Positions 1-8,622 of a DNA stretch of 64,000 nucleotides are shown here, one piece after another. The stretch covers positions 1 through 64,000 of the forward strand of contig CAVXFM010000017.1 in NCBI GenBank assembly GCA_963760985.1, in the 5' to 3' direction. Source of the stretch: JACRDG01 sp963760985 (GTDB taxonomy: Bacteria > Desulfobacterota > Desulfomonilia > Desulfomonilales > Desulfomonilaceae). The number at the start of each line of letters is the position of its first letter. Position 1 is the stretch's first letter. Under the pieces are notes generated by a model. The model worked only from the letters and a program-made list of their open reading frames with translations. It searched no databases and was not told the origin of the DNA. Both the position numbers and the translations under genes were made by a program.

Positions 1-532
1 CACAAACATTATAAGAAAGACATACCGGGTCAACTGAAGCGACCCATGAACCGCCTCGCAGCTCTGTTTGAGCTTGCCGACAAGGAATTCCTTCGAATTC
101 GTAATGAAACTCGCGCTTTTGAGGAGAAGCGACTAAACACCGCTCTATCTGACACCGCTAGCGAACAGGAAGCTCTGCTGGATATGACGGCGTTTCTCGT
201 ATTGATGCGTGAGAAGTTTCCTAAGTATCAGTTCCTTCAGGAAAGCATCGACCGTTTCCTTAACGTCATCGCTGAGTGCGATTCTAAGATGACCGTGCCA
301 TCCTTCAGGTCAGTCCTTGAGAAATGGTCCAATGAGGTCTCTGACTACGCCGCGTTTCAGTGGAATCCAGTACGGGCAGACGCTCAATCCATACACACAG
401 GTCCGCCACATGTTCTTCAGCGAAGACAAGGAACGATTCCAGCCAATTCTCAAGGACTGGCAACGCAGAAATTTCGAAAAATGGTCATCAGCTAAGGTCG
501 GGGAACACACACTTAATTCGAGTGGTAATTGA
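1..532 (+). CDS. Hypothetical protein, 5'-truncated by the window edge, frameshifted
   Basis: The frame is already open at base 1 without a stop, so the gene probably starts before the window; the first in-frame ATG is at 46. That frame ends at 495, but from about 355 the protein-like sequence continues in the next frame (motif QVRHMFFSEDKERF) and stops at 532. Removing one T from the TTT at 355-357 joins the two. The product is hydrophilic and mostly helical, with no signal peptide or membrane segment. I do not recognise a family. It lies in an accessory zone with toxin-antitoxin genes and recombinase remnants, which suggests a mobile gene, but no function can be assigned. Confidence 0.45.
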
Positions 533-635
533 GAATGGTTTCCCCCGGCGACACAAATTAGGTTAAATGAGGCATTATCTTGGAATATAGGAGACTGTAC
601 GCCATTCAAAGAGGTCAGGGTTTCGGAGTAGGAAA

Positions 636-2037
636 ATGGCTGATTTGAAAGCGATCAAGATATCGGATCGAGAAGTGACGCGTTGCTCGGTATGGAGGAA
701 GGCCACTTTTGCGACCTGAAGTCCAGAGAGATCAAACCCGCAAAGCTTTCCAAGAGTATAGCTGCATTCGCCAATGCAGAGGGTGGGGAGTTATTCATCG
801 GAATTCGGGAGGACAAGGATGCCAACACACGTACGTGGCATGGCTTTGCCTCTCAAGAAGAAGCCAATGGACACATTCAACTGTTTGATGAGTTGTTTGC
901 ATTAGATTCGGGTTGTATTCTCAGTTTCTTGCGCAACGATAATCGCGAGGGCTGGGTGCTCAAAGCTGAAGTTCAAAAGAGCAGAGACATAAAGAAAGCG
1001 TCGGATGGAACTGTTTATGTGAGGCGGGGAGCCCAAAACCTACCTTACACAACTCCAGAACGCTTGGAAATACTGCGTCGCGAGAAGGGACTCACGTCGT
1101 TCGAAACAGAGACCGTCGGTGCTGATTCTACCCTCATCACGAACTCAGAGACCGTTATAGGTTTTATGCTGGAGGTAGTACCAACTTCTGAGCCCGATAC
1201 TTGGTTGAAAAAGCAATGCGTACTTATTGATGACAAACCCACAGTTGCGGGATTAGTCACTCTTTGCAGACGAACCACAGGCGGTTCTCCCAAAGCGGTG
1301 CGGAGTCAAGGTTTATCGCTACAAAACCACGGACTCTGAGGGTACTCGGGACACGCTGGACTTTGATCCAATTTCTATCGAGGGATGTGCCTATGACCAG
1401 ATCATGGAAGCAGTGGAGACTGCAAGAGATATCATTGAATCAGTTCGCGTTACGAACGCCGGATGGCCTGATCTCGGCAGGATATCCGATAGAGGCAATC
1501 CATGAGATTGTAACGAATGCCGTTCTGCACCGGGACTACAGCGTAGCAGACGACATCCACATCAAGATTTTTGACAATCGAGTCGAAGTCCTCAGCCCTG
1601 GGACTCTTCCCGGCCACATTACCCCTGAAAACATACTTGACGAGCGTTTTGCCCGAAACGGAGTAATCGTCAGGCTGATAAATAAATTTCCTAACCCTCC
1701 AAACAAAGACGTGGGAGAGGGCTTGAATACCGCTTTCGAGGCAATGCGGCGGATGAAGCTGAAGGACCCTGTTATTTTTCAGGACGGAGGATACGTAAAA
1801 GTTGCTCTCAAGCATGAGCCACTGGCTTCCCCGGAGGAAATGATCCTCGATTACCTCGACGATCACGACCAGATCACAAACCGTCAAGCTCGAGGTAGGT
1901 GCTACATTGGCTCGGAAAACAAAATGAAGACAATACTCCAACGGATGGTGAAACAGGAAATGATCGAGCTTGTTCCTGGCACCACCCGATACAATGCAGC
2001 CTATCAGAAACCAGCTAAATCCAATGGAGGCACTTAG
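636..2037 (+). CDS. AlbA_2/Schlafen-like DNA-binding domain protein with RecG-like C-terminus, three frameshifts
   Basis: The start is the ATG at 636, behind a purine-rich GGAGTAGG. The N-terminal part (MEEGHFCDLKSREIKPAKL, then AFANAEGGELFIGI) is the AlbA_2 putative DNA-binding domain. The C-terminal half has the YPIEAIHEIVTNAVLHRDY and PNKDVGEGLNTAFEAM motifs of the ATP-binding, RecG-type helicase C-terminal family, and then a small winged-helix-like tail (ITNRQARG). Three one-base shifts break the frame: near 677 (a G lost in GTGGAC), near 1257 (one extra base before CTCTTTGCA), and near 1457 (an extra base before CCGGATGGC). The joined protein is about 465 residues, normal for the family. 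Such proteins are usually called transcriptional regulators; the actual target is unknown. The shifts may be sequencing errors. Confidence 0.7.
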
Positions 2038-2074
2038 TCCGCTTCAGATGCCATCAAACACTCGAGACTCCGCT

Positions 2075-2119
2075 TATTACATAGCTGGCGACGGGTCTTC
2101 ACGTCCCAGCTATGTAATA
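2075..2119. repeat. Perfect 14-bp inverted repeat (hairpin)
   Basis: The arms at 2075-2088 and 2106-2119 (TATTACATAGCTGG and its exact complement) surround a 17-base loop. The hairpin lies just after the stop of the AlbA_2 gene and before the first recombinase remnant. It has no T-run, so it is either a Rho-independent terminator of unusual form or a recombination-associated palindrome. Confidence 0.7.
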
Positions 2120-2259
2120 TGGCGTGTCATCTTCCAGGGGCGTTTCTGCAGGCCATCTACCGTGTCGACATGCAATCTGCCGCAACAGACCTTTTTCAGC
2201 TGACGCCGGCCGGTTCATTGGTCACCATGAAAACGTTTGTCCGTTATCTCCGCTCACAC

Positions 2260-2437
2260 TCACTTCTTCGTCCGGACATTTGTCTCGCCCACGTCGAATT
2301 TGATCGAATCTATCGCTGCCAGCATATCCTCGTCTGAAATCGTAACATAGAGCGCCTGCAAGGACTTCTTCTTGTCGCCGTGACCCAGAATCGCATCGGC
2401 TATATACGGGTAAACCTTGCTACGCACGGCATTCGTG
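2260..2437 (-). pseudogene. Tyrosine recombinase (phage integrase) C-terminal remnant A
   Basis: On the minus strand an uninterrupted frame encodes ...ILGHGDKKKSLQALYVTISD..., followed by a short acidic tail, KK and a stop at 2262-2260. The LGH-GDKKKSL-LY-TISDEDL pattern is what I expect of the extreme C-terminus of a tyrosine recombinase, covering the catalytic His region and the downstream helix. No N-terminal domain or R-H-R box is recognisable upstream, so this is a remnant. Copies B and C share the pattern and the terminal (R/K)KK-stop. A second conserved patch, reading VGVKRKNT on the minus strand, lies at about 2513-2560. Confidence 0.55.
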
Positions 2438-2715
2438 AACCAGCAGCAGCCGAGGGTGGTGGACCCTTGGTTTCGGGTCGAAGCCCACGGCCTTTACCGC
2501 GGTTCACCCGGATCGGCAATCCGCGGCAGCAGGTGTTCTTCCGCTTGACACCGACGTGCCGTTTGGCCATCTTCATAAAGGGAGTGGTCCACTCGGAAAA
2601 CAAAACAGAATACGTGTTACGGGAGGCAGAAGGACCACAGGTAAGGATTGCGCAGCCGGGTCCACGGATCGTCGAGACCCAAACAGTAGAGTTGGCCCGT
2701 GAGGGGAGTGCGAAC

Positions 2716-2901
2716 ATGACCACCGCAAAAGAAAGACTAGTTGAAATTATTGAGCAGCAACCTGACGATAGCTCCTATGAAGAGATTTTTCGAGAACTGG
2801 CATTCGCTCGGATGATCGACCGCGGCCTTGAAGACTCACGTGCAGGCCGGACCATATCCAATGAAGAGATGGAACGGCGAATCCACACATGGGAGAAATA
2901 A
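2716..2901 (+). CDS. Antitoxin-like small protein (partner of ParE/RelE-type toxin)
   Basis: This 61-residue protein starts at the ATG at 2716 behind GAGGGGAG. It is acidic and helical, with the sequence ELAFARMIDRGLEDSRAGR and the tail ISNEEMERRIHTWEK. That pattern recurs in short genes placed directly before ParE/RelE-like toxins. It overlaps the next gene by 13 bases, the usual coupling of an antitoxin with its toxin. No ribbon-helix-helix is obvious at the N-terminus, so autoregulation by DNA binding is only an inference. A longer upstream extension of the frame is not protein-like and was not used. Confidence 0.7.
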   Translation: MTTAKERLVEIIEQQPDDSSYEEIFRELAFARMIDRGLEDSRAGRTISNEEMERRIHTWEK

Positions 2902-3184
2902 ACTGGACAGATGAGGCGGAGAAATGGCTCGGGGATATCCATCGCCATATCGCTCAGGACAATCCCCGCGCGGCTGAACGAGTCGTGACAGGCATTTACC
3001 GGCAGTCTCAAGTCCTGGCCGATTTTCCTCAGATGGTTACAAGTATCGCACGGAACCTGATGGTGATATTCGCATTCTTCTGTATGGCCATTACAGGATA
3101 GCGTATGTGATTAAGCGAGACGACCACATTGATATTCTTGGCGTTTTCCATGGAGCGCTTGACATAGACAAGTATTTTCCCTGA
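2889..3184 (+). CDS. ParE/RelE-type toxin, frameshifted
   Basis: The start is an ATG overlapping the antitoxin. The first frame gives INWTDEAEKWLGDIHRHIA and the helical part of the ParE fold. From about 3035 the protein goes on in another frame (YKYRTEPDGDIRILLYGHYR, then GVFHGALDIDKYF) to a stop at 3182-3184. Restoring one G in the GG at 3035 (Q-M-G-Y-K-Y-R) joins them to a 98-residue protein, the normal ParE/RelE length. Members of this superfamily either poison gyrase or cleave ribosome-bound mRNA, and I cannot tell which applies. The in-between stop makes the gene look dead as written, but the shift is probably an error. Confidence 0.7.
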
Positions 3185-3334
3185 GGACTCGTCGGCGTCC
3201 TCGGATGCGAAGATCGAATATTCTGCCTTGGAGGGTTGGTGTGTGCCGTCCTCCGGGCCAGAGCATGATTGAGGAGCAATGAAGCGCGATCTCCTGTTGC
3301 GACTCCTTGTTCCCGGGAGCTACTCCTCTCACTG

Positions 3335-3500
3335 TCACTTCTTGCGCATATATCCGTCTGCCCCGTTTCGAATCTCATCATATCTCATGCGGCCAAGAGA
3401 TCCTCTTCTGAAATCGTGAGATAGAGAACCTGTAACGACTTCTTCTTGTTTCCGCGACACGGGATCGCATCTATCGAGTTTCAGCTATTCAGCGAGTAAT
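3335..3500 (-). pseudogene. Tyrosine recombinase C-terminal remnant B
   Basis: The minus strand encodes NKKKSLQVLYLTISEEDLLAA followed by an in-frame stop and then, after a short decayed stretch, a MMRFETGQTDI segment. This matches remnant A (KKKSLQALYVTISDEDMLAA, IKFDVGETNV) residue for residue in pattern. A GCAAGAAG-TGA ending sits at 3335-3337. The expected LGHG is degraded to PCRG. It separates the ParE-type and HicBA-type cassettes. Confidence 0.5.
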
Positions 3501-3607
3501 CGGCCATTCCGGACCGCCTCCGCTTGACAGCGACGACTTTATCGACCACCATGAGAACGAAGTGGATTTGGCCGCCCTCGTCAGTTTCTGTGCTGTGGGA
3601 GTTCATT

Positions 3608-3835
3608 ATGGTCAAGAGTTTCAAGATTGTCGTGGAAAAGCATTCGGACGGTTACGTTGCCTATCCCATTGGATTGAAAGGAGTGGTCGTGGGTGAGGGC
3701 AACACCTATGAAGAGGCGCTGCATGATGTGACGTCTGCAATAGGATTTCATATGGAAACCTTCGGGCCGGAAATCCTTGATGAGGCGTCTTCCGCGTTGG
3801 AAGTTTTCATAGCCGAGACAGGAGTCGCCGTGTGA
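3608..3835 (+). CDS. hicB: HicB-like antitoxin
   Basis: This 75-residue protein starts at the ATG at 3608 with TGGGAG a few bases upstream. It has the HicB partial RNase H-like fold: KIVVEKHSDGYVAYP, then GLKGVVVGEGNTYEEALHDV, a helix, and a short strand. It lacks an extra C-terminal DNA-binding domain. Its stop overlaps the start of the HicA-like gene, so the two are translated together. HicB proteins bind and mask HicA. The gene lies between recombinase remnants B and C. Confidence 0.75.
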   Translation: MVKSFKIVVEKHSDGYVAYPIGLKGVVVGEGNTYEEALHDVTSAIGFHMETFGPEILDEASSALEVFIAETGVAV

Positions 3836-4076
3836 CAGCCAAGTTCCCGGTGGACGTCCCCGTCGAGAACGTCATAAGGGCTTTGGAGAGTCTTGGGTTC
3901 CAAGAGTGGTGAGAACCGGCAATCACGTTGCTCTGCTGCGTGAGAATGAGGATGGGACGCGGACGCCCATGACCATACCCAATCACCGGAGAATCAAAGG
4001 CTCGACCCTGCGTACGATACTTACGCAGGCAGGTATTCGTAGAGACGCATTCTTGAAGGCTCTCGACGTTTTGTAA
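3832..4076 (+). CDS. hicA: HicA-like mRNA interferase toxin, frameshifted
   Basis: A GTG at 3832 overlaps the hicB stop. The first frame reads VDVPVENVIRALESLGFQE and then stops. The next frame reads VRTGNHVALLRENEDGTRT and TIPNHRRIKGSTLRTIL to a stop at 4074-4076. Adding one G to the GAGTGG at 3904-3909 gives GFQEVVRTGNHVALL and a normal 80-residue HicA. The GNH motif contains the conserved catalytic His of the double-stranded RNA-binding fold. Known HicA proteins cleave mRNA independently of the ribosome. Confidence 0.7.
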
Positions 4077-4193
4077 ACAGGATAGGTCGTTGTTGACCGC
4101 GAGACACTTCACTAGCGAAGCCTTCGGCCTCAAACCGACGAGTCGCGTACATGGTGTTGAGCCCGGACGTGGTTGCGAGTATCCTGCTCCATT

Positions 4194-5838
4194 ATGCCAA
4201 ACATAAACGATCTCCTGCGTGACCATGTGACCCTTGAGTTGGAGTGTTTGGACCGGATCTACCTCAATGGGTATATTCCCAGACTCCAGACCGGGGGTCA
4301 GTTGGTGACCTTCATGATCGAGCGTCTGGGCAAACCGATACCCTCTCCTGCGCTCTTGGGGAAGGTAACCCATGGCTTCGTCGCTGCGGTGAAGCAGTTT
4401 GCGGACGACAAGGGGATCCCTCTGCTTAAGTTCGAGCATAAGCAGCGCAAAGACGACATCGCCAATGAGATGCGCATTAAGCGAGCGGTGAGAGACGAGG
4501 TCGTGTTCATCGGAGTGGCTCAGGAAAAGGCAAGGGCCTTTTCCGGTCGCAAGCGTGAAAAGAAAGACTATGTGGGCTTTGAGTCCGAGCGGAATAAGTC
4601 CGTGTACGTAAACCATTACTATTTCTATATCGATGACGAGGACTTCGGGCCGGTTTTCATAAAGATCTGCAGTTACGCTCCGTGGGGAATCAAGGTCTGC
4701 ATCAACGGCCATGAGTGGGCCAAACGTCAGATGGAGAAAGCCGGCGTCAAGTTGGAAACGTTGGATAATGGTTTTCGGAGCTGCGATGATCCCAAGAGAT
4801 TGCAGGACATCTGTGACGCTCTTGGCCCAGACCACATTGACCAGTTCTTCCGAAAATGGCTCCGCCGGATTCCCTTGCCGTTGACTCCCGAAGATCGGGT
4901 GTCGGGCTACGACTGGGAATTGTCTATGTGGCAGGTGGAAGTCAGCTTGACCCAGGTCTTTGATCGGCCTCTGTGCGGCCGGCAGTTCTTCGAGGAAGTG
5001 ATACGGGACAACCTGGATCTCGGACGTCCGGATCGGGTTGCATTGCTCTTTGACCGGAAGATTACGAAGAAAACCCCTGGAAAATTTCGGACCCGCGTGA
5101 TTTACGACGGAGTTCATCCCAGTCTCCACGTGGAATACAAGAAGTTCCACCTCAAACAGTATTTCAAAGAGGGTCGAGCCCTACGCACAGAAGGAACCTT
5201 CAACGATCCCAAAGACTTCGCAATCAATAAGGGTCTTCAAAATGTGCCGTATCTGCAGCAGTTGGGTCGCAACATTAACCGACGTCTTCTGGACGTCCAA
5301 AGGGTCAGCTTCAACTGCGGAATGTCGGACGAAAGCATCCAAAGGGTCGTTCAACCCACCGTCAATTCAGACGACCAACGTGCCCCAGGCCTAAAAAGTC
5401 GGAGATCCCCGAGTCATGGCCCTGTTCCTGGCGCTCACCTTGTTCACGAACCTTATCAATGGCTTTCGCAACCGCGATCTGCGTTCCCATGTGGCCGACC
5501 TCCTTGAAACGGACACCTACTCATACACTGCAGCACGGATGACCTACGACCTGAAGCGGTTGCGCCTCAAGGGTCTCATTGCAAGACCTCCTGGGACTAA
5601 CCGATACTTCCTTACCCCATACGGCTGGAAGGTCGCTAGGCTTTTCTCTCGACTGGAGGCCCACGTCTTTCGACCTGCATTGACTGCTTTCAAGGAATCT
5701 CCCGCCGCATTGCCAGAGGCTCTTTATGATGCCCTCAGAAGAGTCGATGACCAGTTGGACGACCTTATTCACCAGGCAGCTACCCTTCAACAAAGCTGCC
5801 TGAAACCTGACACTTTTGTTCAGAAACTGACTATGTAA
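4194..5838 (+). CDS. Conserved protein of unknown function with C-terminal winged helix, frameshifted
   Basis: The ATG at 4194 opens a protein of about 548 residues after correction. The first 400 residues are a soluble mixed domain with distinctive blocks: HVTLELECLDRIYLN, a VNHYYFYIDDEDFGPVFIK block, INGHEWAKRQMEK, ENLDLGRPD, and YFKEGRALRTEGTFNDPKDF. The last 140 residues carry a winged-helix-like segment (YSYTAARMTYDLKRLRLKGLI). One extra A in the A-run at 5393-5397 breaks the frame between the two parts; the joined sequence reads LKKVGDPRVMALFLAL. I have the impression of a conserved family found in scattered bacteria, but I know no function. No signal peptide or catalytic motif is seen, and the 5' side lacks a clear Shine-Dalgarno. 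Its place among toxin-antitoxin cassettes suggests a mobile gene. Confidence 0.65.
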
Positions 5839-5888
5839 GACGGCTAGATTGATGGATCGGAGTGCGTGCGCGGCCCTGCCGGTGACCA

Positions 5889-6045
5889 TCACTTCCTCCC
5901 CCGTATGTCCTTTATTCCTTTGTCGAATTTCATCGTGTCTCTAGCCGCCACGAGACCCTCGTCCGAAATCGTGAGATAAAGCGCTGCAAAGACTCTTGCT
6001 CATCCCCGTGTTTCAACATCGTGTCAGGGTGTCTTGCGCCTCTGC
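5889..6045 (-). pseudogene. Tyrosine recombinase C-terminal remnant C
   Basis: On the minus strand the segments MLKHGDEQESLQ and, in the next frame, LTISDEGLVAARDTMKFDKG are followed by a GRK-stop ending at 5891-5889. This is the same order of motifs as remnants A and B, with one internal shift. A further patch at about 6070-6125 resembles the upstream patch of copy A. The remnant closes the accessory zone. Confidence 0.5.
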
Positions 6046-6192
6046 ATGCCAGTACTCATCACATCGCCCAGAGCGGCAATCCGGGGTGCCAGTCCTTCCT
6101 TCCTTCGACACCGACGAGTGCGGGTCAACCGGAGCACTACGCCGGACCACAGAGGATCTGAGACACGGTGTACCCGGACCCGTTCTTTTTTC

Positions 6193-6221
6193 TTGACAAG
6201 GGTGGGGCAGGGGGGTATTCC
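6193..6221 (+). promoter_or_regulatory. Sigma-70-type promoter of the tetR gene
   Basis: TTGACA at 6193-6198 is a perfect -35. At 17 bases lies TATTCC (6216-6221) as a weak -10. The palindromic operator abuts the -10, so a bound repressor would block the polymerase. Confidence 0.5.
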
Positions 6222-6242
6222 TGTATGTAAGTGTTACATACA
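6222..6242. promoter_or_regulatory. Palindromic operator for the TetR repressor
   Basis: TGTATGTAA-GTG-TTACATACA is a perfect 9-bp inverted repeat around a 3-bp centre. It sits between the promoter and the TetR start codon at 6257. Size and position are typical of a TetR-family autoregulatory operator. The same sequence was not noticed upstream of the dehydrogenase genes. Confidence 0.7.
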
Positions 6243-6256
6243 TGGTCTGAGGCGCT

Positions 6257-6942
6257 ATGACATCAAGAGAACACGCTGGCGTGCGCAAAAGACGCCCCAC
6301 AGAATGGGCAGGATTCCCCCCGCATCGATGTGCCCCCGGGAGGGGTGAAGATCCTGGAGGCCCTGAAGCTGTTGCTCCAGGAAAAGAGTTTCGATGCCAT
6401 CACCACCGCTGAGATATCACGGGTGGCCGGCGTGAACGAGGCTCTTATCTACCGATATTTCAAGGACAAGCGCGGGCTTCTGCACAAGGTTTTGGCCGAG
6501 TACACCCTGGAGCACCTTCTTCAGATTCGCAGAGGTGTGGATCGGGTGAAGGGTGCGCTGAACAAATTGAGAGCGCTTATGAAAGGAACCATATCCTTTC
6601 ACAAGAAGAACCGTGTCTTCTCTCAGATACTCTTGCTCGAGGTCAGGAACTATCCCGGGTATTTTGAGAGCGACGCGTACGAGCTGGTAAAACAATACGC
6701 GAGGCTCATCGACGAAATTATCGAACAAGGGATTCAGGACCAGGAGATTCGGGACGACATTCCTCTGGTCTGCGTGAAGGATGTCATCGTGGGCAGCATA
6801 GAAACACGCATGCCTCAGGGCTGTGGTATTCGGCCGGGAATTTGATGAGGAATTGTTGGCACAACACCTCGCGGATGCGGTGCTCGGCGGACTGGCCTTC
6901 AACGGGACAAAAGCCTTCCGCAAGAAGGGAACTCACGACTGA
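6257..6942 (+). CDS. TetR/AcrR-family transcriptional repressor, two frameshifts
   Basis: The start is taken as the ATG at 6257 (REHAGVRKRRPTE), 15 bases after the operator. The DNA-binding helix-turn-helix is ITTAEISRVAGVNEALIYRYF, preceded by GGVKILEALKLLLQEKSF. The C-terminal ligand domain ends FDEELLAQHLADAVLGGL. Two shifts interrupt the gene: one near 6312 in a C-run (from PTEWAG into SPRIDVPPGG), and one in the AAA at 6802-6804, where GAAC reads as GAAAC. The correct tail is IEHACLRAVVFGREF to the stop at 6942. The gene stands directly before two acyl-CoA dehydrogenases and a CoA ligase, so an acyl-CoA or the free acid is a likely inducer; that is inference. Confidence 0.75.
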
Positions 6943-7391
6943 CACGCGGACCCGGAACGCGTGGGGTAGGGCGGCGGAAGAAAAGGAGAGTAGGGCAGGC
7001 CTCACCTGCCTTCCTGAAACTACACCCTCGTACCGATAGGTTTCGGGCATTCGATCATTGTGGAAATTGTTGAGTCGGACCGGATGCCCGGATGCAACCC
7101 AGCGGCCCTTGCCGGGGCCCATGTATTGGTATTGCATCGCAGGTCGGGTCTTCGCGTATCACTCCCGTGGCTCACGGGATGTTGGGAACCTGGCGCCCCG
7201 ACTCAGTGGGGCGTCTTCGGGGGCAACCGCCCTCACAAACCTCGTCGCGTGACGACGCGACGCTCTCTCTTCACACATTGTGCGACGAAATTGACCTCCG
7301 GGGCCGGTGTACGGAAACGGATATGCCGGAGGTTTGCCTGAAAGAACCAAGCTTCAGTGTGTCACAGACACGCGAAGGAATGGAGCGAACC
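6943..7391. other. Non-coding interval before the first dehydrogenase gene, with hairpins
   Basis: No protein-like frame is seen here. The upstream extension of the dehydrogenase frame from 7092 is low-complexity translation of GC-rich DNA. Three stem-loops are visible: GGCAGG/CCTGCC at 6994-7010, followed by TTCCTG, a candidate terminator for tetR; CGCCCC/GGGGCG near 7194-7213; and a perfect 8-bp stem CGTCGCGT/ACGCGACG at 7243-7262. The last two may belong to the leader of the dehydrogenase transcript. Confidence 0.5.
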
Positions 7392-8556
7392 ATGCACCTC
7401 TCCAATGAAACGACACAAGAACTCGCGATGCTCAGAGACGCAGTGAGTCGGGCGGCCCGGGACAAAATTGCCCCGCTCGCGGCGTCAATCGACGAAACCG
7501 GTGAGTTTAACCGGGAAGTCGAGGCACTTTGCTGGGACCTTGGCCTGTTGACCCTTGCTTTGCCTCCGGAATTCGGGGGGCTAGAAAAGAACGCGGGCAC
7601 AGCACTGTGCATCGCGGTGGAAGAGATATCCCGATGCTGCGCATCATCTGCATTGCTGCTCATCATTCAAGCAGTGGGGTCCTTCCCCATCGTTCACGGG
7701 ATCTCTCCCGAGATCAGGGATCGGGTGCTGTCCCGCATCCGGGACCAGCGTGAACTCGTGGGGTATCTCGTGACCGAGCCTTCGGGTGGGTCCGACGTGG
7801 CCGGGATCAAGACCACGGCCGTGAAAGACGGCAACGAATACGTCATCAATGGCTCCAAATGCTTCGCCACCAACGGGGGAGTGGCTTCTCTGTATTCGGT
7901 CCTGGCCAGGACTTCCCGAGGAGAAGGCCACAACGGGCTGACCTTCTTCCTCGTGGAACGAGATCGGGCAGGCGTGAAGGTGGGGAGGAAAGAGAAACAA
8001 GCTCGGCCAGCGCGGGTCCAATACCACGGAGGTCTTTCTTGATGAGGTAAGGGTGCCCGCGGTCAACCTCCTCGGAGAAGAAGGCGCCGGTTTTCGTTTG
8101 GCCATGAAGGATTTCGATATGTCCAGGCCCACGATCGCAGCCCAGGCGCTGGGGGTTTCCCAAGGAGCGCTCGACGTCATGGTGAAATACTCCACAGAGC
8201 GGCACACTTTCGGTAAGGCCATTGCGGAACATCAGATGATCCAGGCAATTCTCGCGGATTGCGGGATGCTCATCGAAGCAAGCCGTGGTCTCGTGTATCG
8301 CGCCGCTGCGCTCTATGACGAAGGCAAGCGGAACACGAAGATCGCATCCATGGCCAAGTGTTTTGCCAGCAACGCGGCGATGAAGATCACCACGGATGCG
8401 GTTCAAGTCCTGGGAGGATACGGATACACGAAGGATTTTCCCGTGGAACGCATGTTCAGAGACGCGAAACTCACCCAAATTTTCGAAGGAACCAACCAGA
8501 TTCAGCAAATCGTCATTGCCCGGGAGCTCCTGGGCGAAGTGGGTTTCAGGATCTGA
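7392..8556 (+). CDS. Acyl-CoA dehydrogenase, probable cyclohexanecarboxyl-CoA dehydrogenase, frameshifted
   Basis: The ATG at 7392 is chosen over the one at 7380 because GGAG lies 6 bases before it. The joined protein is about 387 residues, the normal length for a flavin acyl-CoA dehydrogenase. It has the N-terminal helical domain, the middle-domain motif YLVTEPSGGSDVAGIKTTA, and the C-terminal KLTQIFEGTNQIQQ, whose Glu (codon 8485-8487) is the usual catalytic base. Val95 occupies the place of Asp91 of the next gene. One extra A at 7995-7997 shifts the frame; the true reading is KENKLGQRGSNTTEVFLDEV. With its neighbours it fits the first, C1-C2 dehydrogenation of cyclohexanecarboxyl-CoA, but other saturated acyl-CoAs cannot be excluded. 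Confidence 0.75.
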
Positions 8557-8622
8557 GGGATTTCGCAAGACATTTGGCATATCTACCTCGCCGTTGTGCG
8601 TGTGAGGCTCGGAGGTTGCACT

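Noticed and set aside
3807..5150. 447-residue open frame on the minus strand
   Set aside because: It is antisense to the conserved 4194-5838 gene, and its translation has no domain pattern. Long shadow frames are common opposite GC-rich coding sequence.
5390..5400. Programmed ribosomal frameshift at the A-run in the unknown gene
   Set aside because: The run CTAAAAAGT could be slippery, but the shift needed is +1 with no stop just after and no downstream stem. Many genes here have the same homopolymer defect, so error is simpler.
7092..7391. N-terminal extension of the first dehydrogenase
   Set aside because: The extra 100 residues are Arg/Ser/Pro-rich and unlike the family. A good ribosome-binding site precedes the ATG at 7392.
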